This document shows positions 33,901-44,718 of a stretch of DNA of 64,000 bases, piece by piece (the first letter of the stretch is position 1; each line of letters opens with the position of its first letter). A model generated the notes under the pieces. That model ran no database searches. It saw only the letters and a list, made by a program, of their open reading frames with translations, and was not told the DNA's origin. The DNA is taken from the NCBI RefSeq assembly GCF_000376565.1, contig NZ_BARG01000041.1, forward strand, positions 1-64,000, read 5' to 3'. This DNA is from Streptomyces hokutonensis (lineage in GTDB: Bacteria; Actinomycetota; Actinomycetes; Streptomycetales; Streptomycetaceae). Made by a program: the position numbers and the translations under genes.

Positions 33901-34743
33901 ATGCTCTGGGTTGTGGAAAACCACTCCTTGCCCCGCACAGCAGCCTTCTTTGACCTGGACAAGACGGTCATTGCGAAGTCGAGCACGCTCACCTTCGGCA
34001 AGTCCTTCTACCAAGGCGGACTGATCAACCGCAGGGCCGCGCTGCGGACCGCCTATGCGCAGTTCGTCTTCCTCGCCGGCGGCGCCGACCACGACCAGAT
34101 GGAGCGGATGCGCAAGTACCTGTCCTCGCTCTGCCGCGGCTGGAACGTCCAGCAGGTCAAGGAGATCGTCGCCGAGACCCTGCACGACCTGATCGACCCG
34201 ATCATCTACGACGAGGCGGCCTCCCTCATCGAGGAGCACCACCGGGCCGGCCGCGACGTGGTGATCGTGTCCACGTCGGGCGCCGAGGTCGTCGAGCCGA
34301 TCGGTGAACTCCTGGGCGCGGACCGGGTGGTGGCGACCCGCATGGTGGTGGGCGACGACGGCTGCTTCACCGGCGAGGTGGAGTACTACGCGTACGGCCC
34401 GACGAAGGCCGAGGCGGTCAAGGAGCTGGCCCGGTCCGAGGGCTACGACCTCGACCGCTGCTACGCCTACAGCGACTCCATGACCGATGTCCCGATGCTC
34501 CAGTCCGTGGGCCACCCCTACGCCGTGAACCCGGACCGCGCGCTGCGCAAAGAGGCAGTCGCGCGCGGGTGGCCGATTCTGGACTTCAACCGCCCGGTCC
34601 GCCTCAAGCAGCGGCTGCCCACGCTCTCCGTGCCGCCCCGTCCGGCACTGGTCGTGGCCGCGGCCGTGGGCGCCGCGGCGGCCACGGCGGGGCTCGTCTG
34701 GTACGCGAGCCGGCGCAAGGCGGCGACCGTTTACGCCGGTTAG
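33901..34743 (+). CDS. HAD-IB phosphatase (SerB-like), morphological-differentiation type
   Basis: 280 aa. Motif I FFDLDKTVIA (nucleophile Asp), motif II VIVSTSGAE, Lys in YGPTKAEAV and motif III YAYSDSMTDVPML are all intact, so it should be an active Mg-dependent phosphatase. A C-terminal hydrophobic segment ALVVAAAVGAAAATAGLVW suggests a membrane anchor. Orthologous position to Rv3661. Substrate unknown. Flanked on both sides by non-coding RNA loci. Confidence 0.9.
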   Translation: MLWVVENHSLPRTAAFFDLDKTVIAKSSTLTFGKSFYQGGLINRRAALRTAYAQFVFLAGGADHDQMERMRKYLSSLCRGWNVQQVKEIVAETLHDLIDPIIYDEAASLIEEHHRAGRDVVIVSTSGAEVVEPIGELLGADRVVATRMVVGDDGCFTGEVEYYAYGPTKAEAVKELARSEGYDLDRCYAYSDSMTDVPMLQSVGHPYAVNPDRALRKEAVARGWPILDFNRPVRLKQRLPTLSVPPRPALVVAAAVGAAAATAGLVWYASRRKAATVYAG

Positions 34744-34867
34744 TGACCCTTTGAACGCAAAAGTAAAGAAGCGCGGCGAGGGGTTCCGCTTCCCCCGGCG
34801 CGGGAGTACAAAGGATTCAACGGCCCGCGAGACCAAGGACATCCGAAAGGATCACCTTAATAACGCA

Positions 34868-35077
34868 TTTGGCCCCACGGACCGCGCATGAACACCGAGC
34901 ACCCACGCGACGTCGACCCGTCGATTACGGGCCAGCCGCACCAGGTGACGGGCAATGTTCCCGACCTGATGGGCAATATTTCGAGGACGCTTGGTAACCC
35001 GGTGGAACATGCCAGCGGCGGTACGAATCCTCGTACCGCCGCAACCCGTAACGGCCCCCTCCGTAGGGGGCCGTTTT
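34868..35077 (+). ncRNA. Candidate small RNA (slot of the reported 6S-like RNA scr3559)
   Basis: The 340-bp gap 34744-35083 has no credible gene but ends in a perfect 12-bp hairpin (GCGGCGGTACGA/TCGTACCGCCGC, 35015-35042) and a strong plus-strand terminator (35052-35077). An AT-rich TTAATAA at 34857-34863 could be a -10 element. In S. coelicolor, as I recall, the small RNA scr3559, described as 6S-like, lies between the HAD gene and the next gene, the same slot. The boundaries are estimates; a weak 92-codon frame at 34888 has no ribosome site. Confidence 0.5.
35052..35077 (+). terminator. Rho-independent terminator
   Basis: CGGCCCCCT (35052-35060), loop CCGT, AGGGGGCCG (35065-35073), then TTTT on the plus strand. 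It ends the candidate small RNA and any read-through from the HAD gene. Confidence 0.8.
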
Positions 35078-35083
35078 CCTGTG

Positions 35084-35908
35084 TCAGGCGGCTCCGCGCT
35101 GCAGCGCCTCGCACACCGCCGTCGACTCGCGCGCGCCCAGCTCGACGGCGCGCCCGCAGTGGGTGATCCACGCGGCCATGCCCTCCGGGGTGCCGGAGAC
35201 ATAGCCGTCCAGCGCCGCCAGATAGGCCGCGCGCCCGAGTTCGGCGTGGCCGACCTCCGCCGGGCACACGGACTTCGGGTCGAGACCGCTGCCGATGAGG
35301 ACGATCCGCTCGGCCGTGCGCGCGACGAGCCCGTTGCGGGAGGTGAAGGGGCGCAGCGCGAGCAGCTCGCCGTGCACGACGGCGGCCGTCACCAGCGCCG
35401 GCGCCGAACCGCCCGCGATGATCAGCTCCGAGAGCCCGTCCAGGCGCCCGGAGACCTCGGCCGCACCGGGGAGGGGCAGTTCGACGAGCGGCTCGTCGAC
35501 CGGCTCGCCCTCCTGGCGCGGCCGTCCGACCTCGCCCTCCTTGCTCGCGGCGGCCACCAGGTGCAGCCGGGCGAGCACCCTCAGGGGCGACTGCCGCCAG
35601 ATGGACAGCAGTTGGCCCGCCTCGGCGGACAGCCGCAGGGCCGCGCCCATCGTGCGGGCCTCCTCGTCACCGCTGAAGTCGGTGCGCCGGCGGACCTCTT
35701 CGAGTGCCCAGTCGGCCCCGGAGAGCGCTGCGGAGCCACGGGCCCCGCGCAGTGCCGCCTCGGCGGTGATCTCGTTGCTGCGGCGCCGCATGACCCGGTG
35801 CCCGTAGACCCGGTCCACGGCCTTGCGCATGGACTCGACGGACTCGGCCACTCCGGGCAGCGTGCCCAGGGCCGCGAGCGGATCGGCGGTCGCACCTGTC
35901 GTACTCAT
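35084..35908 (-). CDS. Fic-like domain protein with altered motif
   Basis: 274 aa. Helical; the Fic-type region reads HGELLALRPFTSRNGLVAR, where classical Fic proteins have HPFxxGNGRxxR: the leading His is Arg and the glycine-rich anion loop is changed, so AMP transfer by the usual mechanism is doubtful. Counterpart of Rv3662c by position. ATG 35908 (MSTTGATADPL) is chosen; ATG 35926 and earlier codons are possible, and none has a clear ribosome site. Divergent from the ATPase gene at 36010. Confidence 0.75.
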   Translation of the reverse strand: MSTTGATADPLAALGTLPGVAESVESMRKAVDRVYGHRVMRRRSNEITAEAALRGARGSAALSGADWALEEVRRRTDFSGDEEARTMGAALRLSAEAGQLLSIWRQSPLRVLARLHLVAAASKEGEVGRPRQEGEPVDEPLVELPLPGAAEVSGRLDGLSELIIAGGSAPALVTAAVVHGELLALRPFTSRNGLVARTAERIVLIGSGLDPKSVCPAEVGHAELGRAAYLAALDGYVSGTPEGMAAWITHCGRAVELGARESTAVCEALQRGAA

Positions 35909-36009
35909 GAGTACGACAGTAGCCATCCCGGCGGCGCACCCCACGATGGAGTGGTCTTCTTCACGCACACCTGCCACATACAGCTATGGCACGACTACTC
36001 TTCGTGAAC

Positions 36010-36990
36010 ATGAAAATTGCTTTCGTCGGGAAGGGCGGCAGCGGAAAGACCACCCTGTCCTCCCTGTTCGTCCGCCACCTCGCGGCCACCGCCCAACCCG
36101 TCGTCGCCGTCGACGCGGACATCAACCAGCACCTGGGCCCCGCGCTCGGCCTGGACGAGGCGGAGGCCGCCGCACTGCCCGCCCTGGGCGAGCACCTCCC
36201 CCTGATCAAGGACTACCTGCGCGGCAGCAACCCGCGCATCGCCTCCGCCGACACGATGATCAAGACCACCCCGCCCGGCGCGGGCTCCCGGCTGCTGCGG
36301 GTACGGGAGAACAATCCGGTCTACGACACCTGCGCGCGCTCGGTGGAACTCGACGGCGGCGCCGCCCGTTTGATGGTCACGGGACCCTTCACGGACGCCG
36401 ACCTGGGGGTCTCCTGCTACCACTCCAAGACGGGAGCGGTGGAGCTGTGCCTGAACCACCTGGTGGACGGGCGCGACGAGTTCGTCGTGGTGGACATGAC
36501 GGCGGGCTCGGACTCCTTCGCCTCCGGCATGTTCACCCGCTTCGACATCACGTTCCTGGTGGTCGAGCCGACCCGGAAGGGGGTCTCCGTCTATCGCCAG
36601 TACAAGGAGTACGCCCGCGACTTCGGAGTCGTCCTGAAGGTCGTCGGCAACAAGGTGCAGGGCCAGGACGACCTCGACTTCCTCCGCGCCGAGGTCGGGG
36701 ACGACCTGCTGGTGACGGTGGGGCACTCGGACTGGGTGCGTGCCATGGAGAAGGGCCGCCCGCCCCGGTTCGAGCTCCTGGAGGACGTCAACCGCCGCGC
36801 CCTGCGCATGCTGGAGATCGCCGCCGACGCGACGTACGAACTGCGCGACTGGGAGCGCTACACGCAGCAGATGGTGCACTTCCACCTGAAGAACGCCCGG
36901 AGTTGGGGCAACGAGCGCACCGGGGCCGACCTGGCGGCGCAGGTCGACCCCGGGTTCGTGCTCGACGAGAGCGTCACCGCACCGGTGTGA
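36010..36990 (+). CDS. CooC/ParA-family ATPase
   Basis: 326 aa. Deviant Walker A MKIAFVGKGGSGKTTLSSLF, VVAVDADINQHLG (A-prime box), EFVVVDMTAGSDSFASG (Walker B) and FLVVEPTRKGVSVYRQYKEY. The closest known group is the CooC-like family linked to metal insertion, but no metalloenzyme gene is nearby, so the partner is unknown. Start at MKIAFV; an upstream ATG at 35986 (MARLLF) is in frame. Neither has a Shine-Dalgarno, so the mRNA may be leaderless. Confidence 0.85.
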   Translation: MKIAFVGKGGSGKTTLSSLFVRHLAATAQPVVAVDADINQHLGPALGLDEAEAAALPALGEHLPLIKDYLRGSNPRIASADTMIKTTPPGAGSRLLRVRENNPVYDTCARSVELDGGAARLMVTGPFTDADLGVSCYHSKTGAVELCLNHLVDGRDEFVVVDMTAGSDSFASGMFTRFDITFLVVEPTRKGVSVYRQYKEYARDFGVVLKVVGNKVQGQDDLDFLRAEVGDDLLVTVGHSDWVRAMEKGRPPRFELLEDVNRRALRMLEIAADATYELRDWERYTQQMVHFHLKNARSWGNERTGADLAAQVDPGFVLDESVTAPV

Positions 36991-37011
36991 GGCGCGCCCC
37001 CTGCCGACCCT

Positions 37012-38292
37012 CTACTGCTTGACCGCCTTGACCGCCGGCGCCCCGGGCACTCCCTTCGGGGCCGGCGCGGGGCGGCCGGTCAGGAAGGACGCCCAGCCCG
37101 GCTTCGGTGCCTCGCCGACGTTCAGGGTGCGCAGCTTCGCCAGGGTGCCCGGGTCCTGGGCGTCCAGCCAGTCGGCCAGTTGCCGGAAGGAGACACAGCG
37201 CGTCTCGGGCTTGTTGCAGACCTTCTCGATGACCTCGTCGAGGGCACGCATGTAGGTGCCGCCGTTCCAGGACTCGAAGTGGTTGCCGATCACCAGGGGC
37301 GCGCGGTTGCCGTCGTAGGCGCGGTAGAAGCCCTTGAGCAGGCCGTCACGCATCTCGTCGCCCCACTGGTCGAACTTGTCGGGGTCGCCCTGGGTCTGCG
37401 TGCCGGACTGGTTGACCATGAAGTTGTAGTCCATGGTCAACTGCTCGTAGGAGTGGCCCGGGAAGGGGACGAGCTGCATGGACAGGTCCCACAGCCCTTC
37501 CTTCTTCTTGGGCCAGATCTGGTCGTTGACCCCGCTGGTGTCGTAGCGGAAGCCCAACTGGCTCGCCGCCTTCATGAAGTTGGCCTGGCCCTCCAGGCAG
37601 GGGGTGCGGGCGCCGACGAGTTCCTTGTCGTAGTCGAAGGGCAGCGAAGACGCCTTCGTCATCCCGGAGTTGGTCTTCCAGGTCTTCACGAACTGCTTCG
37701 CCTGGGCGATCTCGCTCTTCCACTCGGCGACCGACCACTCGCCGACCCCGCCGTTCTTGCCGCAGAAGTGACCGTTGAAGTGGGTGCCGATCTCGTTGCC
37801 CTCCAGCCACGCCAGGCGCAGCTGCTTCACGGTGTCGGCGATGCCCTGCTCGTCGTTGAAGCCGATGTCCGAGCTGCCCGGCGAGTGCTCCGGGGGCTTG
37901 TAGAGGTCGCGCTTGTCCTCCGGGAGCATGTACACGCCGCTGAGGAAGTACGTCATGTTCGCGTGGTTGGCCTTGGAGACCTTGCGGAAGTGGGAGAACA
38001 GCTTCTGGCTGTCCTCGCCGGCTCCGTCGAAGGAGAAGACCACGAACTGCGGGGGCTTCTGACCGGGCTTGAGCCGCTCGGGTCTGGGCAGATGCGGCTG
38101 CGCCCCGGTGTACGACGTGGAGCCGTCCCCGATCAGGCGGACTCCGCTCTTGGGTGCCGGGGCGGGCGCCGCCTTGTGCGGACCGTTCGCTCCGTGCGGG
38201 GAACCGTTGTCACCGATCGCGCAACCGGCGAGCGACGCGGCACAGGCCGCGGCGATCACGGCGCCCGCGGTGATCCTCTGGGTGGCGGCCAT
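37012..38292 (-). CDS. Polysaccharide deacetylase-like lipoprotein
   Basis: 426 aa. Signal peptide with lipobox AASLAGCAIG; Pro/Ala linker; then a NodB-type barrel: FVVFSFDGAGE (Asp of motif 1), WLEGNEIGTHFNGHFCG (His motif 2) and later LVIGNHFESWNGG. The metal His pattern is similar to, but not identical with, classical deacetylases. Extracellular; likely acts on cell-wall or capsular sugars. It is divergent from the SulP gene and absent at this place in the mycobacterial order, so it is a lineage insert. Confidence 0.8.
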   Translation of the reverse strand: MAATQRITAGAVIAAACAASLAGCAIGDNGSPHGANGPHKAAPAPAPKSGVRLIGDGSTSYTGAQPHLPRPERLKPGQKPPQFVVFSFDGAGEDSQKLFSHFRKVSKANHANMTYFLSGVYMLPEDKRDLYKPPEHSPGSSDIGFNDEQGIADTVKQLRLAWLEGNEIGTHFNGHFCGKNGGVGEWSVAEWKSEIAQAKQFVKTWKTNSGMTKASSLPFDYDKELVGARTPCLEGQANFMKAASQLGFRYDTSGVNDQIWPKKKEGLWDLSMQLVPFPGHSYEQLTMDYNFMVNQSGTQTQGDPDKFDQWGDEMRDGLLKGFYRAYDGNRAPLVIGNHFESWNGGTYMRALDEVIEKVCNKPETRCVSFRQLADWLDAQDPGTLAKLRTLNVGEAPKPGWASFLTGRPAPAPKGVPGAPAVKAVKQ

Positions 38293-38627
38293 GTCCGCCC
38301 ACCTTCTTCCTTCGTTCGGACCGACGCCGATCAGGGCGTTTTCTGGCGATGTGCCGGGATTCCCGGCAGCGCCGCCAAGGTCGCATGGGGCCGAAGGTGG
38401 GATTAGTACGACAAGCCGATGAAATTCTCACTTCACTCTCCGAGGTGACTTATTAACCCATTTGCCCGCAAAGTCTATGCTTGACCTTTACTCTGCATTA
38501 CTATCCATTTACCGAGCGTTGAGATATCCCGCCGCTGCACGCCGTGACCCACGGCCGCGACCGACCCCCGCCATCGACGGGGACCACCAGTTCCGCGACC
38601 GCGCTGCCCCGGAGGAGACGGGAAGAC
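38293..38627. other. AT-rich divergent promoter region
   Basis: 335 bp between two divergent genes. 38415-38530 is markedly AT-rich (TTTACTCTGCATTACTATCC). TTGACC at 38481 and TACTAT at 38499 are promoter-like, but their spacing (12 bp) is too short to pair. No gene or structured RNA seen. Confidence 0.5.
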
Positions 38628-40943
38628 ATGTCAGCCTGCGTACCCACCCGCGCCACCGACTCGAACGCGAATCGGACGAAGCGCGTCCACCCGCCCCACA
38701 GCCCGCCGCCCCCGCACCGCCGCTTCCGGATCGCGGGCGCCGATGTGTCGGCGTCCATCGCGGTCTTCCTGATCGCCCTGCCCCTGTCCCTCGGCATCGC
38801 GCTGGCCACCGGCGCGCCCCTCCAGGCCGGCCTGGTCGCCGCCGCCGCGGGCGGACTCGTCGCCGGACTGCTCGGCGGCTGCCCCCTCCAGGTCAGCGGC
38901 CCGGCCGCCGGACTCACCGTGGTCACCGCCGACCTGATCCACCGTTACGGCTGGCGCACGACCTGCGCGGTCACCGTCCTCGCGGGCCTGGCCCAACTCG
39001 CCCTGGGCTGCGTGCGCGTGGCCCGCACCGCGCTCGCCGTCAGCCCCGCGATCGTGCACGGCATGCTGGCCGGCATCGGCGTCACCATCGCCGTCGCCCA
39101 GCTGCACATCGTCCTCGGCGGCACCCCGCAGAGCTCGGTCCTCGCCAACCTCCGCGCGCTGCCCGCCCAGTTGGCGGACCTGCACCCCGCCGACGTGGCG
39201 ATGAGCGTGCTGACACTGGCCCTTCTGCTGCTGTGGCCGCGCGTCCCCGGCCGGCTCGGGCACCTGATGCGCAAGATCCCGGCCGCGCTGATCGCCGTCG
39301 CCGGAGCCACGCTCACCGCCTCCCTCTCCGGGCTGACCCTCGCCAAGGTCGACCTGCCGTCCTGGAGCAGCCACGCCCTGGCCGGACTGCCCGAGGGCCC
39401 GGTGCTCGGCATCGCCGCCGCCGTCCTCACCACCACGCTGGTGTGCAGCGTGCAGTCGCTGCTCGGCGCGGTCGCCGTGGACAAGCTGGTCGCCGGGCGG
39501 CCCGGGCTCTCCGCCCGCGTCGGCCGCGCCGACCTCAACCGCGAACTACTGGGCCAGGGCGCCGCCAACATCGTCTCCGGCGCGCTCGGCGGACTCCCGG
39601 TCGCGGGCGTGGCCGTACGGAGTTCGGCGAATGTGCAAGCAGGTGCCGTGAGCCGGAACTCCACGATGCTGCACGGCGTTCTCGTAGTGATCGCCGCGCT
39701 GCTGATGGTCCCCGTGCTGGAGCTGATCCCCCTCGCTTCGCTCGCCGCACTCGTGATGGCCGTCGGCATCCAGATGGTGTCCCTGCACCACATCCGCACG
39801 GTAACCCGCCACCGCGAAGTGCTGGTCTACGCCGTCACCACCCTCGGCGTGGTCCTCCTCGGCGTCCTGGAGGGCGTGCTCCTCGGGGTCGCCGTGGCGG
39901 TGGCCGTCGCCCTGCACCGCCTCACCCACACCCGCATCACGCACGACGAGAAGGAAGGAGTCCATCACGTACACGTCCGAGGGCAGTTGACGTTCCTCGC
40001 GGTGCCGCGGCTCAGCCGCACCCTGCATCTCGTACCCCAGGGCGCCCACGCCGTCGTGGAGTTGGACGGTTCGTTCATGGACCACGCGGCGTACGAGTCA
40101 CTGCAGGACTGGCAGAACGCGCACACCGCGCGGGGAGGCACCGCCGAACTGACGGGCCGCCGTACGGGAGTCAGTGCCGGCGCGACGGACACGGAAGCCT
40201 GCCGCTGCCACCCCTGGACGCCCTGGCGCGAGCACCGGTGCGAGCGCCCGAAGTCGGCGCCCCGCAGCAGCGGGCCCGCCTCCGGTCATCAACTCGCCCG
40301 TGGCATCAGCGCGTTCCAGCGCAACACCGCGCCCCTGGTGCGGGACGAGCTGGCCCGGCTGGCCAGGGAGGGGCAGCAGCCCTCGCAGCTCTTCCTGACC
40401 TGCGCCGACTCGCGGCTGGTCACGTCGATGATCACCTCCAGTGGTCCCGGCGACCTGTTCGTCGTGCGGAACGTGGGCAACCTCGTGCCGCCGCCCGGCG
40501 AGGAGAGCGGCGACGACTCGGTGGCGGCGGCGATCGAGTACGCGGTCGACGTGCTCCGCGTGAGATCGATCACGGTGTGCGGGCACTCGGGGTGCGGGGC
40601 CATGCAGGCGCTGCTCAACTCCCGGCCCGGAGAGGCCCGTTCACCGCTCCAGCGGTGGCTGCGGCACGGGCGGCCGAGCCTGGAGCGGATGGCCGACGAC
40701 GACCGGCCCTGGGCGCGGCTCGCCACCAGGGCGCCCGCCGACGCCGTGGAACAGCTGTGTCTGACCAATGTGGTGCAGCAGTTGGAGCATCTGCGGGGGC
40801 ACGGGTCGGTGGCGCGGGCCCTGCGGGACGGGGAGTTGGAGCTCAACGGGATGTACTTCCATGTGGGTGAGGCGCAGGCGTATCTGCTGACGGAGGAGGA
40901 CGAGTTGTTCGATCGGGTGGGGGTGATGGACGCGTCGGCCTGA
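38628..40943 (+). CDS. SulP-family anion transporter fused to beta-carbonic anhydrase
   Basis: 771 aa. Residues about 40-440: SulP transporter with about 11-12 helices (FLIALPLSLGIALATGAP, QVSGPAAGLTVVTADLIH, GGLPVAGVAVRSSANVQAG). About 445-520: STAS-like tail. A Cys/Arg-rich linker, then about 555-770: beta-carbonic anhydrase with zinc ligands in FLTCADSRLV and CGHSGCGAMQ. Probably imports bicarbonate and interconverts it with CO2. ATG 38628 has GGGAAG close by and GGAGGAG 10 nt upstream; 28 earlier in-frame residues look non-coding. Confidence 0.92.
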   Translation: MSACVPTRATDSNANRTKRVHPPHSPPPPHRRFRIAGADVSASIAVFLIALPLSLGIALATGAPLQAGLVAAAAGGLVAGLLGGCPLQVSGPAAGLTVVTADLIHRYGWRTTCAVTVLAGLAQLALGCVRVARTALAVSPAIVHGMLAGIGVTIAVAQLHIVLGGTPQSSVLANLRALPAQLADLHPADVAMSVLTLALLLLWPRVPGRLGHLMRKIPAALIAVAGATLTASLSGLTLAKVDLPSWSSHALAGLPEGPVLGIAAAVLTTTLVCSVQSLLGAVAVDKLVAGRPGLSARVGRADLNRELLGQGAANIVSGALGGLPVAGVAVRSSANVQAGAVSRNSTMLHGVLVVIAALLMVPVLELIPLASLAALVMAVGIQMVSLHHIRTVTRHREVLVYAVTTLGVVLLGVLEGVLLGVAVAVAVALHRLTHTRITHDEKEGVHHVHVRGQLTFLAVPRLSRTLHLVPQGAHAVVELDGSFMDHAAYESLQDWQNAHTARGGTAELTGRRTGVSAGATDTEACRCHPWTPWREHRCERPKSAPRSSGPASGHQLARGISAFQRNTAPLVRDELARLAREGQQPSQLFLTCADSRLVTSMITSSGPGDLFVVRNVGNLVPPPGEESGDDSVAAAIEYAVDVLRVRSITVCGHSGCGAMQALLNSRPGEARSPLQRWLRHGRPSLERMADDDRPWARLATRAPADAVEQLCLTNVVQQLEHLRGHGSVARALRDGELELNGMYFHVGEAQAYLLTEEDELFDRVGVMDASA

Positions 40944-41001
40944 ACCTCGTTCACCCGGCGTCCGTGGGTACGAAAGACCCCCGCCACGCAGATCCGCGCA
41001 T

Positions 41002-41054
41002 GGGTCCGATGACAGGTCTAAACCAATATTTCGACGACCCTTGTCATCGGACCC
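41002..41054. promoter_or_regulatory. acs leader: 13-bp inverted repeat enclosing a DasR-like site
   Basis: GGGTCCGATGACA (41002-41014) and TGTCATCGGACCC (41042-41054) pair perfectly, separated by 27 nt that begin with GGTCTAAACC (41015-41024), close to the DasR operator core GGTCTAGACC. AT-rich CCAATATTTC lies in the loop. Ends 56 bp before the acs GTG. Could be an operator array or a leader RNA stem. Confidence 0.55.
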
Positions 41055-41110
41055 CCGGGTCTGATGAGCTGGCCCGGGACACAACGGACACCCTGGGAAA
41101 GGCAGATGCC

Positions 41111-43069
<1,959 letters not shown>

Positions 43070-43091
43070 GCAGTACGCGGTTCAGCAATGA

Positions 43092-43128
43092 GGGGTGTCC
43101 GGCGCAGCGCGCGCCGGGCACCCCTTTT
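43092..43128 (+). terminator. acs terminator
   Basis: GGGGTGTCCGGCGC and GCGCCGGGCACCCC pair with one bulge, then TTTT (43125-43128). Lies 22 bp after the acs stop. Confidence 0.8.
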
Positions 43129-43219
43129 AGGTAAACTAAGCAAAACGTGACCCTCATGGTGTGCCGGGAAGTCTGGTCGGCGAGTAGTTCCGTCCTGCCC
43201 ACCGACCGGAGGTTCCCCG

Positions 43220-44659
43220 ATGGCCGCGCCCCGCCCCACCCCCGCCCGCAAGGTGCTCGGACGCCTGTCCCTGCCCGAGCGGAACTTCGTCGCGGAGGCG
43301 CTGCGCACCGAGACCGTCGGCGGTGTCCTCCTCCTGATCGCCGCGATCGCCGCCCTGATCTGGGCGAACGTCCCCGCCCTGCACGACAGCTACGAGAGCG
43401 TCAGCCACTTCCACCTCGGCCCCGCCGCCCTCGGCCTGCACCTCTCGATCGCCCACTGGGCCGCCGACGGCCTCCTCGCCGTCTTCTTCTTCGTCGCCGG
43501 CATCGAACTCAAGCGCGAACTCGTCGCCGGCGACCTGCGCGACCCGAAGGCCGCCGCGCTGCCCGTCGTGGCGGCCCTGTGCGGGATGGCCGTACCGGCA
43601 CTCGTGTACACGCTGACGAACCTCACCGGCGGCGGCTCCCTGGACGGCTGGGCGGTCCCCACCGCCACCGACATCGCCTTCGCGCTCGCCGTCCTCGCGG
43701 TGATCGGCACCTCCCTGCCGAGCGCCCTGCGCGCCTTTCTGCTCACCCTCGCCGTGGTCGACGACCTGTTCGCGATCCTGATCATCGCGATCTTCTTCAC
43801 CGCCCGCATCGACTTCGCCGCGCTCGCCGGGGCGGCCATCGGCCTGGCGGTCTTCTGGCTGCTGCTGCGCCGGGGCGTGCGCGGGTGGTACGTGTACGTC
43901 CCGCTCGCGCTCGTCATCTGGGCGCTGATGTACAACAGCGGCATCCACGCCACCATCGCCGGCGTGGCGATGGGCCTGATGCTGCGCTGCACCACCCGCG
44001 AGGACGAGAAGCACTCCCCGGGCGAGCACGTCGAACATCTCGTACGGCCCCTGTCGGCGGGCCTCGCGGTGCCGCTGTTCGCGCTGTTCAGCGCCGGGGT
44101 CGCCATCTCCGGCGGCGCCCTGGGTGACGTATTCACGAAGCCCGAGACCCTCGGCGTGGTCCTCGGGCTGGTCGTCGGCAAGGCGGTCGGGATCTTCGGC
44201 GGGACCTGGCTGACGGCCCGTTTCACCCGGGCCTCGCTCAGCGAGGACCTCGCCTGGGCGGACGTGTTCGCCGTCGCCTCGCTGGCCGGCATCGGCTTCA
44301 CCGTGTCGCTGCTCATCGGGGAACTCGCGTTCGACGGCGACCAGGTGCTCACCGACGAGGTCAAGGCCGCCGTCCTCGTGGGCTCGATCGTCGCGGCCCT
44401 GTGCGCGACCGTGTTGCTCAAGCTGCGCAACGCCCGGTACCGCAGGATGTACGAGGACGAGGAGCGCGACGAGGATCTCGACGGCATCCCCGACATCTAC
44501 GAGCAGGACGACCCGGCGTACCACCTGCGCATGGCCCGTCTCCACGACCGCAAGGCCGCCGAGCACCGCAGGATCGCCGCGGAGAAGGCCGCCGAACAGC
44601 GGCGCGGGCGTGTCGAAGTGGCGGGCGGGGCAGGCGAGGACAACGACGGTCCGGCATGA
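43220..44659 (+). CDS. nhaA: Na+/H+ antiporter NhaA
   Basis: 479 aa with about 12 membrane helices. Recognisable NhaA blocks: ADGLLAVFFFVAGIELKREL, GWAVPTATDIAFALAVLAVIG (Asp pair region with TLAVVDDLFAI), ALMYNSGIHATIAGVAMGL and EHLVRPLSAGLAVPLFALF. A charged cytoplasmic C-terminal extension of about 70 residues (YRRMYEDEERDEDLDGIPD). GGAGG 7 nt upstream of the ATG. Exports Na+ in exchange for protons. Confidence 0.95.
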   Translation: MAAPRPTPARKVLGRLSLPERNFVAEALRTETVGGVLLLIAAIAALIWANVPALHDSYESVSHFHLGPAALGLHLSIAHWAADGLLAVFFFVAGIELKRELVAGDLRDPKAAALPVVAALCGMAVPALVYTLTNLTGGGSLDGWAVPTATDIAFALAVLAVIGTSLPSALRAFLLTLAVVDDLFAILIIAIFFTARIDFAALAGAAIGLAVFWLLLRRGVRGWYVYVPLALVIWALMYNSGIHATIAGVAMGLMLRCTTREDEKHSPGEHVEHLVRPLSAGLAVPLFALFSAGVAISGGALGDVFTKPETLGVVLGLVVGKAVGIFGGTWLTARFTRASLSEDLAWADVFAVASLAGIGFTVSLLIGELAFDGDQVLTDEVKAAVLVGSIVAALCATVLLKLRNARYRRMYEDEERDEDLDGIPDIYEQDDPAYHLRMARLHDRKAAEHRRIAAEKAAEQRRGRVEVAGGAGEDNDGPA

Positions 44660-44718
44660 TCTGACGAGACGGTACAAAGACATGCCGGTACAGACACATG
44701 GGGAAGAGGGAGTACGCG

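Noticed and set aside
34888..35166. 92-codon plus-strand frame starting MNTEHPRDVDPS
   Set aside because: It reads through the hairpin and terminator and into the opposite-strand Fic-like gene; no ribosome site. The first 40 codons look moderately protein-like, so not fully excluded.
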